Source: Ruminococcus sp.
GTDB taxonomy: Bacteria; Bacillota; Clostridia; Oscillospirales; Ruminococcaceae
Length of the DNA: 5,839 nt
Reading direction: 5' to 3'
Assembly: GCA_017544125.1 (NCBI GenBank)
Contig: JAFYET010000187.1
Span: forward strand, 1 to 5,839
Under the pieces are notes generated by a model. It had not been told where the DNA came from. It saw only the letters and a program-made list of their open reading frames with translations, and searched no databases. A program made the translations under genes and the position numbers. This document shows, in pieces, positions 1 through 5,550 of this stretch (position 1 is its first letter; each line of letters begins with the position of its first letter).

Positions 1-979
1 CTCATACATAAGCCGAATGAAGGGCGGCAGCAGAATGCCGAAGAACAACCCCTCGCTCATATACAGGATATGCGGGCTGATAGCCGCAAGGGGCTTTGAA
101 AAGAACCGGCAGGAGGAGCTAACAGCTCTGACAGGACAGCAGGCGGAGGACGTGACCGCCATGACATCGGCTTTATTCGGGTGGCTTTACGACAAGCGGG
201 GCGCTGGCGGCTCACAGGCGGTAGGCAGGTTCATAGACAGGATAGCCTCGATGCCCGGAGAAGCGCACGAGGAGGAGCACACCGAAATAATAATAAAGCC
301 CGACTACGCCAAGGTATACACAGGCGTTGCGGGGCTGCAATCGGCGGTGACGAGGTTTTTGAGCACTGCCGCAAAGGCGGGGAACAGGACGCTGATGCTC
401 TACTCAGACCAGCCAACGGGGTGGCTCAGCGGCAGCTTTCACACTGTATGGGAAGAGCTTATGAGGGAGTGTCTTGAAAACAATGTCAAGATGAAGATAA
501 TACACAACATAGAGCACCGTATGCTCTCGGAGATCTTTGAGGCGATAAGCAGCTGGCTGCCCCTTTACATGACCGGCGGCATCGAGTCCTACTACTGCAC
601 GCTCAACGAGGGCGAGCGGCTATACTCCACCGTATTCTTAGACGAGGGGCACGCCTGCATAGAATCCACCTTCGTCAGGGGCATGGAGGGCACGGCACGT
701 TACAGGTACATAACCGCAGCAGACGAGCTTTTATACGCCAAGCAGAATTTTGAAACGGTGCTGCTCGACTGCCGTCCGCTTATAAAGATAAAACAGATAG
801 ACGAGCTTTCGCTCATAGGCAAATACCGCATATTCAGCTCAAACGGCATACAGCTCTACTTAGGCGAGAGGGACGTTATTATACAAAAGCTGAGCACCCC
901 GAAGCTGAGCTTCTGCCTTGAACACCCCGACCTTGTAAGGGCTATAAGGCTCTACATTGAGGAAAGGAATTTGTACTGA
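1..979 (+). CDS. XRE-type helix-turn-helix transcriptional regulator, 5' end cut by window edge
   Basis: The reading frame is open to the left edge (first full codon at position 2) and ends at TGA 977-979, leaving 325 visible residues. The ATG at 17 has no Shine-Dalgarno sequence, so I treat it as internal. The visible N-terminus, SYISRMKGGSRMPK, resembles the end of an XRE-type HTH, where the recognition helix is followed by an 'S-x-I-K-x-G-x-R-x-P' turn; the rest of the HTH should lie upstream. Counting from the Met at 17, residues 95-250 form a larger domain with YTGVAGLQSA (101-110), LMLYSD (126-131), KMKIIHNI (158-165) and WLPLYMTGGIE (180-190). I recognise this layout from clostridial HTH regulators with an uncharacterised C-terminal effector domain, faintly like the sugar-sensing or PLD-like domain of TrmB regulators. 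Ligand and targets are unknown. There is no membrane segment, so it should be cytoplasmic. It is convergent with the deformylase-like gene. HTH class is fairly sure; effector role is inference. Confidence 0.75.
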   Translation, partial: SYISRMKGGSRMPKNNPSLIYRICGLIAARGFEKNRQEELTALTGQQAEDVTAMTSALFGWLYDKRGAGGSQAVGRFIDRIASMPGEAHEEEHTEIIIKPDYAKVYTGVAGLQSAVTRFLSTAAKAGNRTLMLYSDQPTGWLSGSFHTVWEELMRECLENNVKMKIIHNIEHRMLSEIFEAISSWLPLYMTGGIESYYCTLNEGERLYSTVFLDEGHACIESTFVRGMEGTARYRYITAADELLYAKQNFETVLLDCRPLIKIKQIDELSLIGKYRIFSSNGIQLYLGERDVIIQKLSTPKLSFCLEHPDLVRAIRLYIEERNLY

Positions 980-1019
980 AGCGCAGCTGCGCTGCTCAGT
1001 GAATAATGAATAGTGAATA
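980..1019 (+). repeat. Hairpin-CTCA-heptamer element, copy A
   Basis: It starts one base after the regulator stop codon. The order is a perfect 14-nt palindrome AGCGCAGCTGCGCT (980-993), one spacer base, CTCA (995-998), then three 7-bp units at 999-1019: GTGAATA, ATGAATA, GTGAATA. A degenerate fourth unit (ATAAAAT) runs into the terminator stem. The same plan recurs at 1071-1114 and 3616-3655 with different 7-mers. Function unknown. Confidence 0.7.
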
Positions 1020-1021
1020 AT

Positions 1022-1062
1022 AAAATGCGCCCCGAGGATTTATGCTTCCCGAGGCGCATTTT
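1022..1062. terminator. Bidirectional intrinsic terminator between convergent genes
   Basis: A perfect 10-bp inverted repeat, AAAATGCGCC (1022-1031) and GGCGCATTTT (1053-1062), continues as an imperfect inner helix (1033-1038 with 1046-1051) closed by a 7-nt loop. The A-run on one arm and T-run on the other give a U-tract in either direction, the usual form of a shared terminator between convergent genes. It serves the regulator (+) and the deformylase-like gene (-). The T-runs are mostly inside the stem, so strength is uncertain. Confidence 0.65.
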
Positions 1063-1070
1063 AAAAATCA

Positions 1071-1114
1071 TCCGCCGCAAGGCGGACTCCTCAATTATGC
1101 ATTATGCATTATGC
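1071..1114 (+). repeat. Hairpin-CTCA-heptamer element, copy B
   Basis: The order is a 6-bp stem TCCGCC/GGCGGA closed by a GCAA (GNRA-type) tetraloop (1071-1086), three spacer bases, CTCA (1090-1093), then three exact copies of ATTATGC (1094-1114). It ends three bases from the stop codon of the deformylase-like gene (1118-1120). It has the same orientation as copy A, 91 bp away. The units are perfect here, which suggests recent expansion or selection. Confidence 0.75.
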
Positions 1115-1117
1115 ATT

Positions 1118-1528
1118 TTAAATTATTTTCCCTTCGAGGTGGTCACATTCGTGCTGGATTATCTCGGCGGTGAAGTCGGTGAATATAGATTTTCGGGGCT
1201 TGAAATCCTCATCCAGGAACCTGACCTCTATCTGCTTATAGCGGGTACATTTACGCTTACCCACAAGGGAAAGGCAGCCCTCCTCAGTATCATAGCGGCC
1301 GCTGCGCTTTGTGATGACGGGGTTTACCATTATCTTTGCACCCTCGCCGTCATCGAATATGATGATACGCTTTGAAAAGCCTATCATATTTGCTGCCATG
1401 CCCACACAGCGGTCGGCATTAGCAGCGAGGGTATCTTTAAGGTCGGTTATTATCTGCACATCGTCCTTTGCGGCGAGGGTGCTTTTTTTAGCGAGAAACT
1501 GCTCGTTTGTTACTATGGGTCGTATCAT
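1118..1528 (-). CDS. def: Short peptide-deformylase-like protein (Gln of motif I replaced)
   Basis: This 136-residue protein has the peptide deformylase fold signature. Motif II is EGCLS (83-87, metal ligand Cys85). Motif III is QHECDH (125-130), giving metal ligands His126 and His130 and the general base Glu127. Peptide deformylases remove the N-formyl group from nascent proteins at the ribosome in the cytoplasm. Motif I, normally G-x-G-x-A-A-x-Q, reads C-V-G-M-A-A-N-M (41-48): the first Gly is Cys and the oxyanion-stabilising Gln (Gln50 in E. coli) is Met. The protein is about 30 residues shorter than E. coli Def, mainly at the C-terminus. I recognise this form as a recurrent short Firmicutes paralogue, so a normal deformylase probably exists elsewhere. 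The start is supported by AAGGAG at 1535-1540, six bases from ATG. No promoter is visible; the gene follows the L,D-transpeptidase terminator. Family is sure; deformylase activity is doubtful. Confidence 0.9.
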   Translation of the reverse strand: MIRPIVTNEQFLAKKSTLAAKDDVQIITDLKDTLAANADRCVGMAANMIGFSKRIIIFDDGEGAKIMVNPVITKRSGRYDTEEGCLSLVGKRKCTRYKQIEVRFLDEDFKPRKSIFTDFTAEIIQHECDHLEGKII

Positions 1529-1544
1529 AGGTAGCTCCTTTCTG

Positions 1545-1574
1545 AAAAAAGCCCCCGCTCAGGGCAGGGGCTTT
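1545..1574 (-). terminator. Intrinsic terminator after the L,D-transpeptidase gene, abutting the next ribosome binding site
   Basis: Read on the minus strand, AAAGCCCC (1574-1567) pairs with GGGGCTTT (1555-1548) and is followed by a run of six T (1550-1545). It lies 11 bases after the transpeptidase stop codon. The AAGGAG of the downstream deformylase-like gene begins only four bases after the T-run, at 1540. There is no room for a promoter between them, so this hairpin should lower but not abolish downstream expression. Confidence 0.85.
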
Positions 1575-1585
1575 AGCATTTGTTA

Positions 1586-3397
1586 TCAAGACCAGTAAGC
1601 AACCACGGGGGTGTTGGTCGGTACATTCTCATAAACATACTCAGCGTCTGCAAGAGATACGTTTATACAGCCGTGCGAACCATTCCACTTATAAAGCTCG
1701 CCGCCGAAGTAGGGCTGCCATGTAGCATCGTGGATACCTATACCGTCGAAGGTCAGCTGGTTCCAGTAAGCAACGATAGTATCCCAGCTTGAACCGTCTG
1801 GGTTAGAGTCTTTAAGGCGATGATTCTTAGCCTGCATAAACAGCTTGAACACGCCCTCGGGGGTGTTTCTGTTTTCGTTAGGCACGCCCGAAACTATCAG
1901 CATCTCACGCTTTTTCTTACCGTTCTCGTAATACCACATAGTCTGTGCAGAAAGGTCTACTTCGAGGTAGGTATCGCCTATATCGTCCTTAGCTGTCCAG
2001 CAATCAGGGTTGCCCATATAGGTAAAGCTGCCGTTTGTATACCATATAGGATCGGCAGTCTGGCTCTTACCCTCCTTGATAAGGTCGGTGACGAGCTTCT
2101 GCATACCGCCGACTTCATCAGGATTATTTAAGCCGTCATCAAGCAGCCAGCCGTAATTGGATTTTGAACCGGGCTCAACTGTTATCGTACCCCTATTTGT
2201 TGATTTGAACTTTCTTGCCTTATGAACAGTATCATACTTCTCAACAAGCCCGGCAACATACTTCTTGACCTCGGCCTGATCGACCTCATAAGAGCCGTCA
2301 TCATTGAAATCGAGCCAATCTATAAACTCTGAGCCCTTAAGGACTTCTGTTTGATAGATAAAATCAAACTTTATCTCGATATTTGCTATATCAGCAAGCG
2401 AGTCATACTGCTCCTGAAGGTCGGAAGCGAGGATAGAGGGCTTTTCGTAAACATCGAGGTCGGCTATCGAGATATCGAAGTTGCCCTTTGCCAGCTCGTC
2501 TGAGATATAGTCATAGACATCGCCCACCTTATCCTGGTCAAAGCTATCGCCCACGACCTCCTTGATAAGCTCAAAGCCGTCGTCTGTACGCTCGATATAG
2601 GCGTTCTTTGACTCGACAACGTTCTTAGCCTCGATGACGTTTTTCTTTATCATCGCATTGAGCTTAGTGTCGTTGAACTTTGAATCGGGGTCAAACTCGA
2701 AGTTTGACTCATTGCCCATAAGCGACTTGAACCACATATTATGGTCCTGCTTATCGTATGCCTGCCCGACAGCGGCTGCGATATTGCTGGAGAAGTCAAG
2801 CTCCTTAAGGTCAATGGTTATCTTTGTGCCGTCACGCTTAGTGATGCTAAGTGTATCGTTAAACTTTATCTGCCCGCCCAGCTTCTGAGTTGCCTCATCG
2901 GGGGTCAGCTTGCTTACATCTATATTATTTATGGTGGTATTTGCAAGGAAAACGCCGTCATATGCCTTTTTGCCGTAGAAATATGCGCCCACAACGCCGC
3001 CGATTATAGCCACAGCCATGAAGCCGCACACGATATCAACTGCGTGGGACTTTTTCTTCTTTTTCTTCTTTGCAGGGCTGCGGTGTGCTGAGGACGAGCT
3101 GCTGCGGCTTGCAGATGATGCGCTGCGGCTGCTGCCGTTATGGGTATTTGATGACCTGCTGCTCATCTGAGGCTGCATCTCCTTTACTTCGGGAATGACA
3201 GAGGCAAACGAAATATCCTCATCGTCATCGGTATCGTTCATCGCCATATTCATCGCTATCTGTCTTGCAAGCTCCTCCTTACCCGTTGCTGCGGGGGCAG
3301 GAGCCGGCTTGGGAGGCGCAGGCACAGGGTCAGTAAGTTCACGTTCCTGCCCGGGCTTGCCAAAGAATATATCCTTTTCGTTTGTTTCGTTAGCCAT
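1586..3397 (-). CDS. Membrane-anchored L,D-transpeptidase (YkuD domain)
   Basis: This 603-residue enzyme should form 3-3 cross-links in peptidoglycan on the outer face of the membrane. Residues 1-118 are a low-complexity cytoplasmic tail: Pro/Ala-rich 24-37, acidic 55-61, Ser-rich 79-107, poly-Lys 110-116. One membrane helix follows (about 119-141), giving a type II anchor. Residues 145-170 (GVFLANTTINNIDVSKLTPDEA) begin the stalk typical of proteins with putative peptidoglycan-binding (PG_binding_4-like) domains, which fill about 180-460. The YkuD catalytic domain covers about 475-603, with GIGIHDATW (His556) and NGSHGCIN (572-579; nucleophile Cys577, His575). It resembles the Enterococcus faecium enzyme Ldtfm, whose family can bypass penicillin-binding transpeptidases and so reduce sensitivity to many beta-lactams. 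The start is supported by AGAGGA eight bases upstream. It has its own promoter (3485-3513) and terminator (1545-1574). Confidence in function is high; the stalk domain boundaries are estimates. Confidence 0.93.
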   Translation of the reverse strand: MANETNEKDIFFGKPGQERELTDPVPAPPKPAPAPAATGKEELARQIAMNMAMNDTDDDEDISFASVIPEVKEMQPQMSSRSSNTHNGSSRSASSASRSSSSSAHRSPAKKKKKKKSHAVDIVCGFMAVAIIGGVVGAYFYGKKAYDGVFLANTTINNIDVSKLTPDEATQKLGGQIKFNDTLSITKRDGTKITIDLKELDFSSNIAAAVGQAYDKQDHNMWFKSLMGNESNFEFDPDSKFNDTKLNAMIKKNVIEAKNVVESKNAYIERTDDGFELIKEVVGDSFDQDKVGDVYDYISDELAKGNFDISIADLDVYEKPSILASDLQEQYDSLADIANIEIKFDFIYQTEVLKGSEFIDWLDFNDDGSYEVDQAEVKKYVAGLVEKYDTVHKARKFKSTNRGTITVEPGSKSNYGWLLDDGLNNPDEVGGMQKLVTDLIKEGKSQTADPIWYTNGSFTYMGNPDCWTAKDDIGDTYLEVDLSAQTMWYYENGKKKREMLIVSGVPNENRNTPEGVFKLFMQAKNHRLKDSNPDGSSWDTIVAYWNQLTFDGIGIHDATWQPYFGGELYKWNGSHGCINVSLADAEYVYENVPTNTPVVAYWS

Positions 3398-3404
3398 ACG
3401 TTTT

Positions 3405-3427
3405 TTCCTCTGTATATTTAAGAGGAA
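3405..3427 (-). promoter_or_regulatory. Leader hairpin that would cover the L,D-transpeptidase ribosome binding site
   Basis: In the minus-strand transcript, UUCCUCU (3427-3421) and AGAGGAA (3411-3405) form a perfect 7-bp inverted repeat with a 9-nt A/U-rich loop. The 3' arm contains the whole Shine-Dalgarno sequence, seven bases before the ATG. Just upstream, a second near-consensus site AAAGGAGG (3437-3430) can pair partly with the 5' arm (AGGA with UCCU), which would free the real site. Control of translation by this pairing is inference. Confidence 0.45.
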
Positions 3428-3443
3428 GGCCTCCTTTCGGCGT

Positions 3444-3479
3444 TATCGTACATAATTCTACACAATTAGTCTATCGTAC
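3444..3479. repeat. 8-bp direct repeat at the L,D-transpeptidase transcription start
   Basis: TATCGTAC occurs at 3444-3451 and 3472-3479, 28 bp apart. The second copy overlaps the expected transcription start (about 3478) and the first lies in the leader. This position would suit an operator or half-sites for a regulator, but no binding family is recognised. Confidence 0.35.
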
Positions 3480-3484
3480 CTTAT

Positions 3485-3513
3485 ATTATATCACAAAGAC
3501 CGCCCGATTGCAA
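3485..3513 (-). promoter_or_regulatory. Sigma-A-type promoter of the L,D-transpeptidase gene
   Basis: On the minus strand, TTGCAA (3513-3508, four of six bases match TTGACA) is followed after exactly 17 bases by a perfect TATAAT (3490-3485). Transcription should start near 3478, giving a leader of about 80 nt. The -35 box begins one base after the T-run of the upstream terminator, so this gene is a transcription unit separate from the peptidase/YdcF operon. Confidence 0.8.
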
Positions 3514-3514
3514 C

Positions 3515-3558
3515 AAAAAAAGTATACAATCTTAGCCCCGATAAAAGGGCTTTGTATA
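3515..3558 (-). terminator. Intrinsic terminator of the peptidase-YdcF operon
   Basis: On the minus strand TATACAA (3558-3552) plus AGCCC (3551-3547) pairs with GGGCT (3538-3534) and TTGTATA (3529-3523), a 12-bp stem with a 4-nt bulge (3530-3533) and an 8-nt loop. One base later comes a run of seven T (3521-3515). It lies about 105 bases past the YdcF stop codon and just before the next promoter. Confidence 0.75.
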
Positions 3559-3615
3559 GTTGATTTTACGTAAGTCTTTGCCGCACCGGGCTGCCGCCGC
3601 CCGAATGGGCATACA

Positions 3616-3655
3616 GCGCCGCAGGCGCACCTCACCTGTTACCTGTTACCTGAAA
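3616..3655 (+). repeat. Hairpin-CTCA-heptamer element, copy C
   Basis: The order is a 5-bp stem GCGCC/GGCGC with a GCA loop (3616-3628), two spacer bases, CTCA (3631-3634), then three 7-bp units at 3635-3655: CCTGTTA, CCTGTTA, CCTGAAA. It ends seven bases from the stop codon of the YdcF-family gene. Architecture and orientation match copies A and B but the 7-mer is unrelated. A further GC-rich inverted repeat (CGGGC/GCCCG around 3588-3604) lies just to its left. Confidence 0.65.
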
Positions 3656-3662
3656 CAAGGGG

Positions 3663-4457
3663 TCACTCTATCAGGAAATAGTAGGAGAGGGTTATCCACT
3701 CTCTGACCCAGTAGGTAGGCAGGAAGCGAAGCTCTGTCTTTGCTGCGAGACCGAAGGCATCTAACCCCTCGTTCCTGGCAATAAGCCCTGCACGGTAGAT
3801 ATGATAGCCGTCGGAGACAAAGCAGATATTGCCTGTTATCCCCCGCTCCTTCAACAGCTCGTAGGAGAAGCGCATATTCTCTTTTGTAGAGGTTGACTTA
3901 CCCTCCTCAACTATACGGCTCTCGTCTATGCCCTTGCTGACGAGGTATTTTTTCATGATCTCAGCCTCGGTATAGTCCTCGTCCCAGCCCTTGCCGCCCG
4001 AGACTATACAGAGGCAATCTTCATTCTCTTTGAGGTATTCACACGCCTTATCGAGCCTGCGGGCAAGCATTCTCGAGGGGCGGTCGCCCCTTATCTGGCA
4101 GCCGAGGACGATGACGGCATCTGCCTTTTTATTCTCGCCCTCTTTTATAGCCTTATACATAAACACCGAAAGCACGGCGCAGTAGACCACCGCCGCTATG
4201 ACGGCAAGTGACACCAACACCACCACGACCCTGCCGCCGCCGGTCTTCCAGAGTGCGGCGACAAGAGCTTTGAACCTATCAAAAAACACGGTAATGACGA
4301 TAAGCAAGGAGCTTACCGCTATGCCTGCGATATTGCCTGCGCACACCACGGGCAGCGCCCGCAGAAAGCTCCACAGCAGTATCGCTTCAAGTACCGCAAA
4401 TACAAACCTTACGACCATTTTTGCCAGATCAACTTCCTTTTCCAATCTCAGTGACAT
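3663..4457 (-). CDS. YdcF/SanA/ElyC-family (DUF218) membrane protein
   Basis: This 264-residue protein has three predicted membrane helices (about 14-34, 37-58, 76-100) followed by a DUF218 domain (about 112-250). Family marks are AVIVLGCQIRGDRPSRML (114-131, with the N-terminal hydrophobic strand and Gly-Cys turn), VSGGKGWDE (152-160), the EEGKSTSTKEN stretch (184-194) and FVSDGYHIYRA (213-223). E. coli members (SanA, ElyC, YdcF) are linked to envelope integrity and peptidoglycan or lipid-carrier metabolism, but the reaction is not established. It follows the C39 peptidase gene with three bases between stop and start, so they form an operon. ATG 4457-4455 touches its AGGAG, which overlaps the upstream TAG; initiation probably relies on terminating ribosomes. 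TTG at codon 5 or Met14 (4418) are possible alternative starts. Family is confident; function is inference. Confidence 0.88.
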   Translation of the reverse strand: MSLRLEKEVDLAKMVVRFVFAVLEAILLWSFLRALPVVCAGNIAGIAVSSLLIVITVFFDRFKALVAALWKTGGGRVVVVLVSLAVIAAVVYCAVLSVFMYKAIKEGENKKADAVIVLGCQIRGDRPSRMLARRLDKACEYLKENEDCLCIVSGGKGWDEDYTEAEIMKKYLVSKGIDESRIVEEGKSTSTKENMRFSYELLKERGITGNICFVSDGYHIYRAGLIARNEGLDAFGLAAKTELRFLPTYWVREWITLSYYFLIE

Positions 4458-4463
4458 CTCCTA
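4458..4463 (-). promoter_or_regulatory. Stop-Shine-Dalgarno-start fusion coupling the peptidase and YdcF genes
   Basis: On the minus strand the bases read TAG-GAG-ATG: the peptidase stop codon TAG forms the first part of AGGAG, which directly touches the YdcF-family ATG. Normal initiation needs about 5-9 bases between the two, so this arrangement suggests re-initiation by ribosomes ending on the upstream gene, or a slightly downstream real start. Confidence 0.55.
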
Positions 4464-5534
4464 TTCTATCACAAGGGCGTGGCTGCCCTGCTCCTTATAG
4501 CGCTTTTCAAAGAGTGCTGCGTCATACTCTATGGGCGTAACGTTCCTTTGAGACGGGTCGGAGCAGTAGACGACTTTTTTATCCATATTATAGCCCACCA
4601 GCACAAGGCAATGCTCGTTATAGAGCCAGGTTATCTCCTTACCCTCGGCGGTGAGCCATGTATCGGTCTTTTTTGAGGCTTTAAGCCCGTTTGTCGCCCA
4701 GACCACAACGGGGCTGCCGTTATTGACATAGGCATAGAGCGACGAGAGCTTTTTACCGGTGAGGTCTTTAGCCCGCAGCTGGGTATCCTGCGTTTTGAGA
4801 TACTTATTGGCGGCATCGACAAGGGGCTTTGAATAGCAGCCGTAGCTATTCTCATCGGCGGGGTCGCCGGGGAAAGCCTCATCGGGGTCAGCGCCGTAGA
4901 GCTGAGTTTCACCCTTTTTGCCCTTTATCTTCTTTTCGGTAAAGGGTATCTTTTTAAGGTAATCGGCGGCTATCTCGTTTTTGGTCACATCAAAGCCGCA
5001 GTGCTTTAGCAGCGAGGTAAGGGCTGCGCACTCACAGCCGGTAGGCAGGGCGGGCTTTGAATACTGGCAGACGTTCTGCACGCTGAGCACGCAGCTTTCA
5101 CGCATAACGGTAAGCTGTATTTCCTTTGAAACTGCGGTATACTCTATCTCCTTACCCTTACGCAGGAACGCCCGTATATCGAAAAGCGCACACTCGCCCG
5201 GTTTTTTGTTTGCTATTTCATATTTTGTCAGGTCGGCGGCGACGTAGTAGATCTCCTCGCTGCCGTTTCCTGCGGGGCGCATATGTATCTCATAGCCGTC
5301 GATATTTTTCTGCTCTTTCCACTCAAAGGAAAAGCCGTTTGCGTTGCTTTTGCCCTTAAAGCCCTTTATCAGCGGCAGTTCCTCGGCATTATCAGCGGCT
5401 GTCGAGATCACGGGGGTGCTGCTCACATCGTCAGGCGCAGCGCTGTTTTCAGAGCTCCCGCCCGTTTTAGCGCTGCACGAGCACAGCGTCAGCGAAAGGA
5501 GCGCTGCAAGTATTCGTTTTTGGGTATTTGACAT
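4461..5534 (-). CDS. Secreted lipoprotein with fibronectin-III-like and C39-type cysteine peptidase domains
   Basis: I take ATG at 5534-5532 as the start because AAAGGAG lies six bases upstream and a signal peptide follows at once; the open frame continues to 5711 but without such support. The 357-residue product begins with a lipoprotein signal peptide (KRILAALLSLTLCSC; lipobox L17-C18-S19-C20), so it should be anchored to the outer face of the membrane. A Ser/Asp-rich linker leads to a fibronectin-III-like domain (about 53-143, with FSFEWKEQKNIDGYEIHMR). A C39_2-type peptidase domain follows (about 148-357): QYSKPALPTGCECAAL gives Gln157 (oxyanion hole) and nucleophile Cys167; His308 (YNEHCLVLVGY) and Asp326 (YCSDP) complete the site. 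C39 enzymes in ABC transporters cut double-glycine leaders; free lipoproteins like this one have unknown substrates. No ABC transporter or leader peptide is nearby. Six or more extra Cys residues are present. It heads an operon with the YdcF-family gene. Confidence 0.88.
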   Translation of the reverse strand: MSNTQKRILAALLSLTLCSCSAKTGGSSENSAAPDDVSSTPVISTAADNAEELPLIKGFKGKSNANGFSFEWKEQKNIDGYEIHMRPAGNGSEEIYYVAADLTKYEIANKKPGECALFDIRAFLRKGKEIEYTAVSKEIQLTVMRESCVLSVQNVCQYSKPALPTGCECAALTSLLKHCGFDVTKNEIAADYLKKIPFTEKKIKGKKGETQLYGADPDEAFPGDPADENSYGCYSKPLVDAANKYLKTQDTQLRAKDLTGKKLSSLYAYVNNGSPVVVWATNGLKASKKTDTWLTAEGKEITWLYNEHCLVLVGYNMDKKVVYCSDPSQRNVTPIEYDAALFEKRYKEQGSHALVIE

Positions 5535-5550
5535 AGCAGCACGCTCCTTT

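Noticed and set aside
17..19. ATG at 17 as the true start of the regulator
   Set aside because: No ribosome binding site is visible, the frame stays open to the edge, and the upstream codons (SYISR) fit the XRE recognition helix.
1094..1114. CRISPR-like direct repeats
   Set aside because: The 7-bp units are contiguous, with no spacers, and far too short for CRISPR repeats.
1013..1375. Plus-strand ORF of 120 codons
   Set aside because: It begins in the heptamer/terminator region and then runs antisense to the deformylase-like gene; no ribosome binding site or family resemblance.
3050..3069. Slippage site at the A-rich poly-Lys codons of the L,D-transpeptidase
   Set aside because: The A-runs are no longer than five, broken by G, and the frame is intact on both sides with a sensible protein.
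2741..3091. Plus-strand ORF of 116 codons
   Set aside because: It is wholly antisense to the L,D-transpeptidase gene and its Cys/Leu-rich product reflects the complementary codons.
3418..3453. 11-codon leader ORF (MYDNAERRPSS) in the L,D-transpeptidase leader
   Set aside because: No Shine-Dalgarno sequence precedes its ATG and it lacks any run of codons that would suggest attenuation.
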